Below, piece after piece: positions 1 to 9,242 of a DNA stretch of 64,000 nucleotides. Source of the stretch: Sialis fuliginosa. Its lineage: Eukaryota > Arthropoda > Insecta > Megaloptera > Sialidae. The DNA lies in assembly GCA_961205875.1 (NCBI GenBank), contig OY540812.1, positions 1,674,001-1,738,000 of the forward strand. The letters run 5' to 3'. Positions within the stretch are counted from its first letter, which is position 1, and each line of letters begins with the position of its first letter. The position numbers and the translations under genes were made by a program. The notes below the pieces were generated by a model, which saw only the letters and a program-made list of their open reading frames with translations, had not been told where the DNA came from and did no database searches.

Positions 1-150
1 ACACACGCACAGCCGCCATGCGGAAATCAACTTTTCTTTACGTTTTGAAGATAGTACAATCAGAATCTGCTTTTATTTCGGACACGATTTTTTGACGATA
101 TTACAATACTTCCATTTCCTTCGGAAAATGGAAATAAAATCACCTATTCT
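1..150. repeat. TTCCATG-family repeat, 3' part
   Basis: The segment opens inside an ACACACGCACAGCCGCCATG motif and runs to a terminal GGAAATAAAA. The same string order (CGCACAGCCGC, TTTTCTTTA, CAGAATCTGC, GACACGATTTTT, TTACAATACTTCCAT) is seen at 9095-9240, 11336-11484, 55890-56056 and, reversed, at 31672-31870 and 62846-63010. It is cut by the window edge. No protein is encoded and the family type is unknown. Confidence 0.7.
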
Positions 151-202
151 TAGTAAACTGAATTAAAAATATTTCGTATCCCTGAAATTTAAGGATCTCT
201 AA

Positions 203-440
203 TGTCCGGTATTATAAAGGAGCTAGCAAATTTGCTTGCTAGCAAGCACTTACAAATGGGGTATTAATTCTGTACTAGTATCTATAGATTAGCTATGAAA
301 TTTAGAGCAGTGACACTTCAACTAATTGTAACACAGTACAAAATAATTTTCATAATATCGCGACTGTTTTAATACAGTTAGTGAAAAATTGTCAAACACT
401 TTATGAAACTAAAGGAGAACTGTCAGATAGGTTAGAAACC
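203..440. mobile_element. TGTCCGG MITE, right end lost
   Basis: It starts TGTCCGGTATTATAAAGGAG directly after a TAA, like the full copy at 41744-42064. It also shares the internal strings AAATTTAGAGCAGTGA and CATAATATCGC with the copy at 63701-64000. The right terminal repeat is missing, so this is a truncated relic. The likely class is PIF/Harbinger-like, inferred from the 3-bp TWA target duplication seen at the full copy. Confidence 0.65.
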
Positions 441-1002
441 TCAGAACATGGAAGTTACAGATCGTAAAGCGTTGTATTAATTGAACCAATTAACCATGTA
501 AATGGAGGGATTAAACTACATTCTTATGTATAAATAAATGAACAGCGCATTAAATTCCAATTTTCATTCGTTGATTATTAATTTCCTCCATGATGCACAT
601 TTTCATTCAATTAAATTAAGACCTTTCATGAGTTCGTCGCGTCTACGACAATCTACCACTGCACTTGCAACAACAAGCCATAGCAGAGTCTAGCTAGCTC
701 GTCACGTAGGTATACACATATAAGTGTAGTTAGTTAGCAGTTATGGTCCCTACGTTGTGAGCTTCGCCGAGCGTTAGTTAGCGGCAGAAGTTCTTGCGAA
801 AAACAATTAAATGCACTTCCGTGAAAACCAATTAGCTGGATCGAAGGCGGCTGCGACTGCGGTGGAGAAAAGGTGTGCCTTGGGGTTGCTTGTTGAGGGT
901 AAGGGGGAGGGGGGTGTTATGTGTGTGTGTATTAATTTGGATTTTTTGCTTGTACGAGTACGTACAGTTATGTAAGGATGTGTTTTTGTACATATTTTAA
1001 CA
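441..1002. other. Low-repeat stretch with CpG-richer core
   Basis: No recognised gene. About 620-900 has more CpG and GC than its surroundings (for example GTTCGTCGCGTCTACGAC) and no match elsewhere in the window that I could see. It could be host regulatory or non-coding exonic DNA. A short GT run and a G-rich stretch follow at 901-932. Confidence 0.4.
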
Positions 1003-1160
1003 GTGCCGTATCCATGGGGGGAGGGGGGTACAAACCCCCGATTTTATCAGTCTATATACAGCCGGGACTCGTTCATTTGAAATGCCGAGTTTCGTTTATT
1101 CGTAATTTTTTCTCCTTCTTCACCTCCCATTCATTCTTGAGTCATGGCGTAAACGAACAT
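1003..1160. repeat. CAGTGCCGTATCC terminus plus shared repeat
   Basis: CAGTGCCGTATCCATGGGG at 1003 resembles the 5' ends of hAT-like elements in insects (compare CAGTGGCGTAG at 13410), but no partner end was found. Positions 1066-1130 (GAAATGCCGAGTTTCGTTTA) match 61004-61070 closely, so this is a fragment of a dispersed repeat. Confidence 0.45.
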
Positions 1161-1210
1161 ATTTTTGAATTTTTTTGTAGAATGAATTAGAGTATTTGTA
1201 TTCATCTCAT

Positions 1211-1833
1211 AAGCATTTAATATTAATTTACACGCACAATTATAAAACTGTAATACCTCTACGTCTTATTTTCTTGTTTTTTAGTCGATATTTCTATGAT
1301 AAATTTCACTAAAAAATTCCAAATTTTTTATTTCGTTAAAAGTATGTTTATTGTATAGAAAACGACGTGAAAAGTTGTTTGTTTCAAACCGCAGGTCTGT
1401 ATCTCAAACCGTTCTCGAGATATAGCCTCTCAAAGTTTTAGTTTTTTCAAATTTTTGGAGAAAAAAGGCCATAACTTTTGAACGTGTGGTCGGAATTGAT
1501 TTTAGTTGACGGATTTGGAATCAGCGTGTCAAAATCTATATAATGACATGTATAATACCTTAAAATTAGGAAAAAAAAAATTCGCGAAAAATCGAAAAAA
1601 TTCAAAGGGGTATACCTTAAAAAAATGTCGATTTTTGACGAAAATTTTTTTGTCGGATTTTAAAGTATTATACATGTCATTATATAGATTTTGACACGCT
1701 GATTTCAAATCCGTTGACTAAAATAAATTCCGACCACGCGTTCAAAAGTTATGGCCTTTTTTCTCCAAAAATTTGTAAAAACTAAAACTTTGAGAGGCTA
1801 TATCTCGAGAACGGTTTGAGATACAGACCTGCG
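1211..1833. repeat. Long inverted-repeat element copy A, left part
   Basis: This is the left arm and centre of a foldback element whose second copy is at 29542-30420. The turn of the hairpin is near 1600, where AAAGGGGTATACCTT appears. Sequence from about 1380 to 1540 returns inverted at 1680-1830 (TATCTCGAGAACGGTTTGAG). The arm is interrupted at 1833 by the Transib-like insertion and resumes at 3535. There is no coding capacity; the reading frames at 1506 and 1742 are by-products of the inverted repeat. Confidence 0.85.
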
Positions 1834-2489
1834 CACTATGGGCCAGGAGACCCTGTTCTGTGGCCAAAAGTCTACTTTCGAATTTGAGAAAACGAATTAG
1901 ACCACTGAATTCGGTATTAATTGAAGTAGTTATGATGACAATTCCATGTTGATTAATCAATTCCTGTTCAAATGACAGGGGCGCAAAGTTGAAAAATGTA
2001 TAAAAAAAATTATGTTACTGTCGCTTGTAAAATGTAATATTTATTGTAAAGTCATAAATTTCAAGCCCTATATTTGGATTATTTCATTCGTGGAAGTTCA
2101 AAAATTATTTTAAATGTCACATGAATGCGTTATTTTCAGTTTTACTGAAGTAAAACCACATTTTTAGTATAAAAAAACAATATTTTTCAGCAAAGCACCT
2201 GCTGCCGATAGCGAATACCGAAAGATACCGCCTTGTATTAAGTAATGTGACCCACAAATGTCTTCTCTAGGATGTGCACTTCAGCCTAGATCTGCCCCTT
2301 TTTGCCCGTTTTCATTTGCTTGACTGTGAAACTCTTCTAAACGTACAAGAATGATATGTACAATGTACATATTTATTTCACATTGTATAAACGAATATAG
2401 TACTACGAGTGTACAAACTTTCTCTGGACCGTGAAATTTGAGGGGTGTCTTCCTTTTATGATCTAAGCATCCATTAAGAAAATATTTTT

Positions 2490-3115
2490 CTAAATTCAAC
2501 CCTTACGGGGGTAAAAAGGGGTGTAAAATTTTGAATGGGAAAATATTTTTTGGTTGGATTTACTTGAAACTTAAAGTAATACAAATAATGAAACTAGTAT
2601 TTCCCAAAATTAAACTACTAAGGGGTGCAAGGGGGTGGAAAAGTTTATATGTCGAAAAAAATTTGTTTGTATTCACTCGAATGAAACATTGCACACATAT
2701 TGTACAAGACAAATAGCAATTTCGAAAATTCAACCCCTAAGAGATGGGAGGGGGGGGGGGGTTATTGGTGTTTAATTTTCAAAATTATGATATATTTATT
2801 TACATATTTTTTACGATATTAAGGTAAATTCGGACAAAATAATATTCAATTAAAATTAAAATTTCAACCCCTAATAGCGTAAAAGGTGGACGAGGGTGGG
2901 TTTTTGATATGTTTATCTGCATAGTTTCTTTAGTTATACAGGTGAATTTGGACAAAATAGTCTTCAATAAAAAAAAAATGCACACTCAACCCCTAATAGC
3001 CGGGGTAGTCAGGGGGTGGGTTTATGCAATTTTTAACTAAGATCCAAGATATTTACAATTATTTATAGGTAATAAAAAAAAAATTATATTTCATCCCTTG
3101 TCACGAAGGGTTGCA
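2490..3115. repeat. Degenerate ~120-bp tandem modules inside the Transib-like element
   Basis: A module with the core TTCAACCCCTAA followed by a G-rich AAAGGGGTG-like stretch recurs at roughly 2497, 2615, 2728, 2865, 2985 and 3090. It includes a long G run near 2749-2760. A related CCCTTGTCACGAAGGGTTG string at 3097 resembles 11135-11160. The modules are non-coding. Confidence 0.6.
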
Positions 3116-3216
3116 ATTAGTTTCATTCATAGTGTTACAGCGAAACTTTGTTATGGATTGTTGTAAGGAGATTACTTGTATTTAGATTCTTATTTTTTTA
3201 CACCGCGTGCTTACCC

Positions 3217-3491
3217 TTATAAAATTAATTTTATTTAAATTGGATAACTTTTGAAATATCTTGGTCGCCATATTGGATCCGCCATTTTGAATTTTTAAAT
3301 TTTATAAAAAATTGAAATCAGCGTCCCAATATAACCATATAAAATGAATTTTATTAAAATCGGATAACTTTTGAAATATATTAGTCGCCATATTGGTTCC
3401 GCCATTTTGAATTTTTTTATTTTTATTAAAAATTTGAAATCAGCGTCCAAAAAAAACCTTATAAAATGAATTTTAATTAAAACGGATAACT
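3217..3491. repeat. ~121-bp tandem repeat, about 2.3 units
   Basis: Units share AATTTTATTTAAATTGGATA-like starts, GGATAACTT, TCGCCATATTGG and GCCATTTTGAATTTTT. They sit just inside the right end of the Transib-like element and make up part of its body. Confidence 0.75.
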
Positions 3492-3534
3492 TCTGGACTT
3501 TTGGCCATAGAACAGGGTCTCCTGGCCCATAGTG

Positions 3535-3780
3535 CTGCGGTTTGAAACAAACAACTTTTCACGTCATTTTCTATACAATAAACATACTTTTAACAAAATC
3601 AAAAATTCGAAATTTTTTAGTGATATTTCCTGCAGTGAACTTCAACTCGTCATACAAATATCGACTAAAATACAAGAGAATAAGACGTAGAGGTATTATA
3701 TTAAATACTATTTTTGATTTTAGGTTAAAATGTTTAAGTTGCGCATAAAGATGAATATTCTGATAATATTTTTAAATTAT
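3535..3780. repeat. Long inverted-repeat element copy A, right part
   Basis: It continues the arm broken at 1833, beginning with the second CTGCG duplication and then GGTTTGAAACAAACAACTTT. It matches 30131-30420 of copy B through TTTAAATTATTTATTAACTG. Confidence 0.8.
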
Positions 3781-4424
3781 TTATTAACTGAAAACACAGA
3801 TTTGCATTTAGTTACTATATAAATAAATAAGAATTTATTTAAAAAAGTAAAAGCTTGAACTTAAAGTGTTTCATAACTAGTTTTGTTTTTGTTAATAGGA
3901 GGGGGAGGATTTAGTCAAAAATGGTCGTACAGCGAAACAAAAAAATCAAATTGAAGAGAAAAGTCTGATCTACAAGTCATCCATTAGACTTGGCCAAAAA
4001 AAAATTATTACTGCTCTCAAAATACACTATTTTATTACAATGTGTTATAATTTCTGGCACCTTCTTGGGCGTTTAAAGAATTCGTTGGAGAAAACATATT
4101 TACAGAATGACGAAAAAATCCTTTGGCAAACATTTTATACCATAATCCATCGGATGTTGTCTCTCGAATGACGGTTTTACGCTTAAGCAACCTAGGATTT
4201 TCCTTCTGACATGAGCAACACGAAAGAGAATTTATTATATTCTGTTGGAATAGTTGCAGTTTTACTTTAATAGGAAGCTTTGTTTTATTAATGTATTTTA
4301 CGTTTACCTGACTTACCGACACAATACAATCTTGCAAAGGTTAAAAGCAGTCTTAGCTAATACATTCTCTAGGTTATGTAGGAGCTGGCAGTCCTAAATA
4401 TAACAGCTACTTGTATATTCTTAA
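3781..4424. other. No recognised gene; unassigned 100-codon frame
   Basis: A 100-codon frame on the minus strand (4035-4337) has a protein-like C-terminal stretch (KMFAKGFFRHSVNMFS, then LNAQEGARNYNTL). I do not recognise a family, there is no ATG at its upstream end, and no splice pairing is convincing. It may be a transposon fragment or chance. The remainder is AT-rich. Confidence 0.3.
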
Positions 4425-4835
4425 GGCGGCTATTACACTATCAAATAAATATGTCAAAAATTTGATCATATTTCTTTGATAAAATACGAGATTTTGTTTT
4501 ATTACACTACATAAAATATTTGATAATATTTTCTCAACATTATCTAGGGATATTTTCTTCTTTTTTGGTGCCTTTTGAATATCAGTGCGTGGATGTTCGT
4601 CAATTGACGCGATCGAGGTTTGAATTTACAACCGTGTATTGTGGTTTTTATAATCAATAAGAAGATTATCATATAATACTGGATTTTGTTGATATTCATG
4701 TATTAATAATTATGTAACTGTAACTGTCAGTGATAACTTGGTAGTCGCCATTTTGTTTTTGACGTCAAAAAACTTTGATCAAATAATATAAAAGACTGTC
4801 ATTAACTATGATCAAAGAAATATGATAAAAAAAGC
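4425..4835 (-). mobile_element. GGCGGC MITE (PIF/Harbinger-like), truncated copy
   Basis: This copy is inverted relative to the other four. The intact terminus GGCGGCTATTACACTATCAA follows TAA at 4422-4424. The body shares TCGCCATTTTGTTTTTGACG and TCAATTGACGCGATCGAGG with the full copies. The opposite end stops at about 4835, before the terminal repeat. Confidence 0.85.
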
Positions 4836-5327
4836 CTTATCTATAAAAGTAATTCATAAGATTTAGTCAAAAAATTTATATAAATTTTTTATATATTTTT
4901 TTACAATTTTTTGGCGATAGCTACACCTTCTTGTGGTGTATTTAATAATAATCAAAAGAACGATAATTACATTGTTATTCATTTCAAGTAAATTATCCAT
5001 TTCGAGTTTTAATATAATTCCAATACATATAATTTTAAAATAAATTTAAATTAACCTCTTCATCTCGATATGAAGACAAAGAAAAATCATGTTTTAACAA
5101 GTACATATTAATTAGAAACCCAAATAACATTTATTGTTTAAATAACATGGAGCACCGTGATATCTTGAACTTTTCTTTGTATTTTATTTATTCCCCGTTA
5201 ATCTTGTTTGTTCAAAAACAACTGCAACGGTTTTCAGGTCTCTGGTGAGAAATTAACTACAGTGAATTTACAGTAAGGTTTAAGTATTGTCTATAGAATC
5301 TATCTATAAGTACATATATATACATAT
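4836..5327. other. AT-rich spacer
   Basis: I see no gene, no long inverted repeat and no recognised element here. The sequence is AT-rich, with simple TATA-type runs near 4880 and 5311. Confidence 0.5.
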
Positions 5328-5329
5328 TA

Positions 5330-5900
5330 AGGTGTTTTTTTTTCGGTTCCGCAGGCCTATGTTTTAGCTTTGGATCAAAAGTTAACTGTCCCAAAATTTC
5401 AGACTCATAGATCAAACTTGTGGACGGCGCAAACTATTTGATTAACATGGGAAAATTTACTTTTTACTTACGCGTGAATATCTCGTTGAAAATAATTTTT
5501 TTGAAAATTTCTCAGGGGAATATTTTGTAGAGAATTAAGTGCTCAATTCATAAATCCAATAAATTTTAAGAAATGTTTGTTTAAAAATTATCATAAAAAT
5601 TGGATTTTACTTTTCATGATAATGTTTAAACGAACATATCTTTAAAAATATTCGATCTATGAATTGGGATCTTTTTTGTAAGAAATTTAATTCTCTATGA
5701 TATGCTGCTGTAAGAAATTAAAATAAATACATTTTTCAACGAGATATTCACGCATAAGTAAAAAAGTTATTTTTCCCATGTTAATCAAATGGGAAAAAGA
5801 CTCGGTTTGCGCCGTCCACAGGTTTGATCTATGAGTCTGAAATTTTGGGACTGTTAACTTTTGATCGGGGCCGAAAAAATAAAAATGAAAAAAACCACCC
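5330..5900. mobile_element. TA-flanked GGGTG foldback MITE, copy 1
   Basis: Nearly the whole 571 bp is palindromic about 5610. TTTTAGCTTTGGATCAAAAG and CAAACTTGTGGACGGCGC on the left return inverted near 5805-5865. The ends are AGGTGTTTTT and CACCC, with TA on both sides. The sister copy at 37207-37693 has the cleaner GGGTG end. TA duplication and terminal repeats suggest Tc1/mariner-type mobilisation. It encodes no protein. Confidence 0.8.
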
Positions 5901-6774
5901 TAATATATATTTGATATTTATATTCATAAAATAATTTGCCCTCGCTCGCTAATCTAAAAAAAAAATATTATGGGTATCAAATGCGAGTCGAATCTCGCGT
6001 ATTGGTGCTCCGTACCGTAATTAAAAACTTTATAGAAGTTAAAGAGTGTATGTGTAGTGACATCTAGCGTGCAAATTCAAAACTAAAAACATGTTTTATC
6101 GACTATCATAGCAGAAATCTTTACAAGGTTCGCTCGTATCGTTGTATTACTAAAATTTCACCCTGAACGCGTCTAAAGAAGTATAATTTTTTGTAAATAG
6201 TGAAGTTATAACAGATATTCGTAAATTATTCCAATATAATCAATACCACCTACACGCGAATTAAAATTTCACACCTCCGCATCGTACCGGATATAATTTC
6301 CAGAGAACAGGAAGTAGCTCGTCATCGACCACATTTTGTGATACCCTGACATATAAAGCACCTACCCCCTACTTCATATAAACACGCAATCCCATCAAAC
6401 ATCGGCTATTGCATTTCAAATACCGCGCGCGTTATTGCCGCGGTATCTGAGACAGACCCCCCCCCCCCTCCACCCCATTCAGTAAGTATTAGTGTAGAGT
6501 TTCTCTCATATTTACAATATCTAATTGGTAATTTATATATTATTGTATTGTATTGTATTACTGTTGCTAACTTTGTTCGTTATAACCGTTTTAACATCGA
6601 TTCGTGCCGTTTAAATTTTTTTTTAACTACACTAGGAAACTAATTACCCGCGCTGATTATTGGAAAAATGTAATATACTGACAGTGGAAAAGAACGATTA
6701 AAAATTTTGAGGGTACATTTTTCTAACCCATTTTATAAGTTGTGAAATCGTTTTATAAAATCAAAATATCTGCC
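5901..6774. other. Mostly unassigned; shared repeat and GC-rich patch
   Basis: Positions 6057-6125 (GACATCTAGCGTGCAAATTC and TTTTATCGACTATCATAGCA) match 19205-19265 inverted and 37696-37760. A GC-richer patch at 6290-6480 contains CATATAAAGC, a CCGCGCGCG-like run and a C tract. It ends at a donor-like CAGTAAGTATT, which could mark a host first exon, but support is weak. Confidence 0.35.
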
Positions 6775-7180
6775 TTGGGAACCACGGTACTTTCTTATAC
6801 GCTATCCTAACAGTGAATAGTATACGTGATTCTTATTTTATTAAGACATTTCTGACAAACTAACAAGATAGAATAAAATGAATAATATAGGTAATATTAT
6901 TATCTCCATTATATAACAAGTGATTTTTTTTAACGTAATAACTGAAAACGGATGTTTACTCTTGTAAATTTTTGAATTTTCGAATTATTTTTGAAATGAG
7001 AAAAAAATGTTTTAGATAAAAAATGTTGAGTATGTTATTATCTATAATTTATTCCCCATACATTTTTTCCAACATTTATGATTTAGCTAGAAATAATCTT
7101 TTTATGTATTTATTTAAATTCACCTACACTGTTCACTCTTAGTATTACGTATAAGAAAGTCCCATGGTACCTATGGCAAA
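6775..7180. mobile_element. Short inverted-repeat element
   Basis: GGTACTTTCTTATACGCTAT near 6786 reappears inverted at 7148-7175 (CGTATAAGAAAGTCCCATGG), giving imperfect terminal repeats of about 45 bp around a 400-bp body. A second CGTATAAGAAAGTCCCAT follows at 7207. The body (AATGTTTTAGATAAAAAATG, TCTATAATTTAT) resembles 48650-48840 and 59690-59760. No clear target duplication. Confidence 0.55.
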
Positions 7181-7245
7181 CACACACACTTTTAAATCTC
7201 TGTAATACGTATAAGAAAGTCCCATAACACATACATATAGTATAA

Positions 7246-7713
7246 GGCGGCTATTACACTATCAAAGAAATATGATAACATTTCTTTGATCAAAGAAATA
7301 TGACAGTGTAATAAGTCAACTTTTATAATATTTCTATGATCATAGTTAATGACAGTCTCTTATATTTGATCAAAGTCTTTTGACGTCAAAAACAAAATGG
7401 CGACTACCAAGTTATCACTGACAGTTACAGTTACATATAATTATTAATATATGAATATCAACAAAATCCAGTATTATATGATAATCTTCTTATTGATTAT
7501 AAAAACCACAATACACGGTTGTAAATTTAAACCTCGATCGCGTCAATTGACGAACATCCACGCACTGATATTCAAAAGACACCAAAAAAGAAGAAAATAT
7601 CCCTATAGATAATACTGAGAAAATATTATCAAATATTTTATGTAGTGTAATAAAACAAAATCTCGTATTTTATCAAATCTTTGATATATTTATTTGATAG
7701 TGTAATAGCCGCC
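7246..7713 (+). mobile_element. GGCGGC MITE (PIF/Harbinger-like), full copy
   Basis: The 468-bp element runs from GGCGGCTATTACACTATCAA to TTGATAGTGTAATAGCCGCC, with TAA on both sides (7243-7245 and 7714-7716). The 3-bp TWA duplication and GG-initial ends fit PIF/Harbinger. The interior carries the palindrome TTTGACGTCAAA next to AAAATGGCGAC, and TTTCTTTGATCAAAGAAA. There is no transposase, so it would depend on an enzyme elsewhere. Confidence 0.9.
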
Positions 7714-7716
7714 TAA

Positions 7717-8240
7717 GAAAGTAAAAATATGAATCATGCGAAATGAATTTATAAAAACTGACTCATATGGCACGGCTGTTGCTGGTGTTTAAGTACCGCT
7801 GTGCGAATGTTTGAGAGGCACTGATTTCCGAGCGCGCGGCATTCCTCGTTGTTCTGTTGTTTGTTACCACCACTACTCATCATCAGCGTTACAAACAAGA
7901 TTTCACGGGATCGGTGAATAAGTCAAATGGCTCGTATATATATACACGTTGTTGTACGGTAGTAGAGGCAGGCAGGTGAGCTAGCAGTGCCGTGTAGGTG
8001 TGGAGGGGGGACGGGCGGGGGCGAATCATGTGGTAGACGAGGAGACATACCGCGCAGGGCTGTGTTCTCTATAGGTTTTTAATGGTTTTGTAGCTGTTGT
8101 TGTTTATTTTAACCTATTAACGCCCGCTGTACACATTTTATAATTCGTGTTGCTTTCTATGGATATTTCCTTAAAATATTCGTATGGAGAACCATACATG
8201 ACTTCCATGTTCTTTTTGTCTTTTTAAATGATTTTTAAAT
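7717..8240. other. CpG-richer low-repeat stretch
   Basis: About 7750-8080 contains CCGAGCGCGCGGCATTCC and other CpG-rich sequence not repeated elsewhere in the window. It includes a TATA-type run near 7937. No coding frame is convincing. It is a candidate host regulatory region. Confidence 0.4.
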
Positions 8241-8245
8241 ATAAT

Positions 8246-8544
8246 CAGGATGTCCACTTTCTGGAAAGTCAGGGAATTTTTTTAAAATTCTGAAAAGTCA
8301 GGAAATTTATTAAATTTTTTTGGAAAGTCAGAGAATTTATTATAAATTTTGTCAGTCAATGAAGAAGAAAAAAGTGTATAAATTTAAGTTGACGAGCAAA
8401 AAAAAGTTTTTTGTAATTTTTTTGCACATTCTGGGGGCCCCTCAATCACTTCTTGCCCTCAAGCCTCTAGTAGTCAGGGGATTTTAAATCTGTAGTCAGG
8501 GAAAAGTCAGGGAATTTTATTTTCAAAAAACAGTGGACACCCTG
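8246..8544. mobile_element. AGTCAGGG MITE, copy 1
   Basis: The 299-bp element starts CAGGATGTCCACTTTCTGG and ends CAGTGGACACCCTG, flanked by ATAAT on each side (8241-8245, 8545-8549). The body is built from repeated AAGTCAGGGAATTT motifs. Related copies lie at 42704-43010 and 59957-60252. The superfamily is unknown. Confidence 0.8.
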
Positions 8545-8644
8545 ATAATTTTTTTTTATATTTTATATATATTACCTACTACTATGAAAATAAATTTCGT
8601 AATACATAAAAAAAAACATATATACTTACGACGGTTACAGCAGT

Positions 8645-9242
8645 TATTGCCATTTGTATAATATAAATATTAGTTTTCTAATATCCTAATGTCAAACAAC
8701 TAATTTAATAGTTAGAAGTTAGAATTTAGTTGCATTTGTTTCCTAGGCAACATGAATTACTGACGTATTAATTAGTATTTAAAATTCAAAATTTGAGGGT
8801 GGTTTTCACTCTTTTAATGACTGTTTAGACACGTACAAATAATGAATGCCCTTTAGGTTCAATTGAACTACAAATATACCAAGTCTTATCAAAATTAGTG
8901 AGATAATACTCGCAGTGTTCACTTTTTAGACGATAAAAGTTACAAAATTACGAATATTTCCAAAACCCCTAATCCGATTAGCAGCAAAATCAATAGGTCT
9001 GGAGTACTCACCGAGACAAACATTTTCCCCAAAAATAATTCAGATCGGTGCATTTTTACAGTAGTTATCGTGAACGAAAGAAAATTCTACATCCGCACAG
9101 ACACACGCACAGCCGCAATGCGGAAATTAACTTTTCTTTAAGTTTTGTAGTTAGTACAATCAGAATTTGTCATTTTCTCGGACACGATTTTTCGATGGTA
9201 TTACAATACTTCCATTTCTTTCAGAACATGGAAGTAAAATTA
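8645..9242. repeat. TTCCATG-family repeat, near full length
   Basis: It spans the family from ATTAGTTTTCTAATATCC through TCCGATTAGCAGCAAAATCA, the ACACACGCACAGCCGC motif and a 3' hairpin (TACTTCCAT ... ATGGAAGTA) followed by AAAA. Other copies are listed at 55035-55770 and 62643-63345. The 3' hairpin plus A-rich end is constant across copies. No coding capacity is visible. Confidence 0.75.

Larger units (their letters stand above)
1834..3534. mobile_element. Transib-like non-autonomous transposon
   Basis: The 1701-bp insertion has terminal inverted repeats of about 39 bp with one mismatch. Both ends begin CACTATGGGCCAGGAGACCC. It is flanked by an exact 5-bp duplication CTGCG (1829-1833 and 3535-3539). 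The empty site GACCTGCGGTTTG is preserved in the sister foldback at 30126. Transib elements are known for 5-bp GC-rich duplications and CACWATG-type ends. Each end also has a CCAAAAGTC string 23 bp inside the CACTATG, like a 23-type recombination signal. No transposase frame remains; the interior is minisatellite-like. The class is inferred from the ends only. Confidence 0.8.

Noticed and set aside
1506-1960. Frames in the long inverted repeat
   Set aside because: Reading frames mirror each other because the DNA is palindromic; no protein similarity.
5970-6005. GCGAGTCGAATCTCGCG resembling a tRNA-type B box
   Set aside because: The match to GTTCGANTC is imperfect and no A box or cloverleaf fits, so no tRNA or SINE is called.
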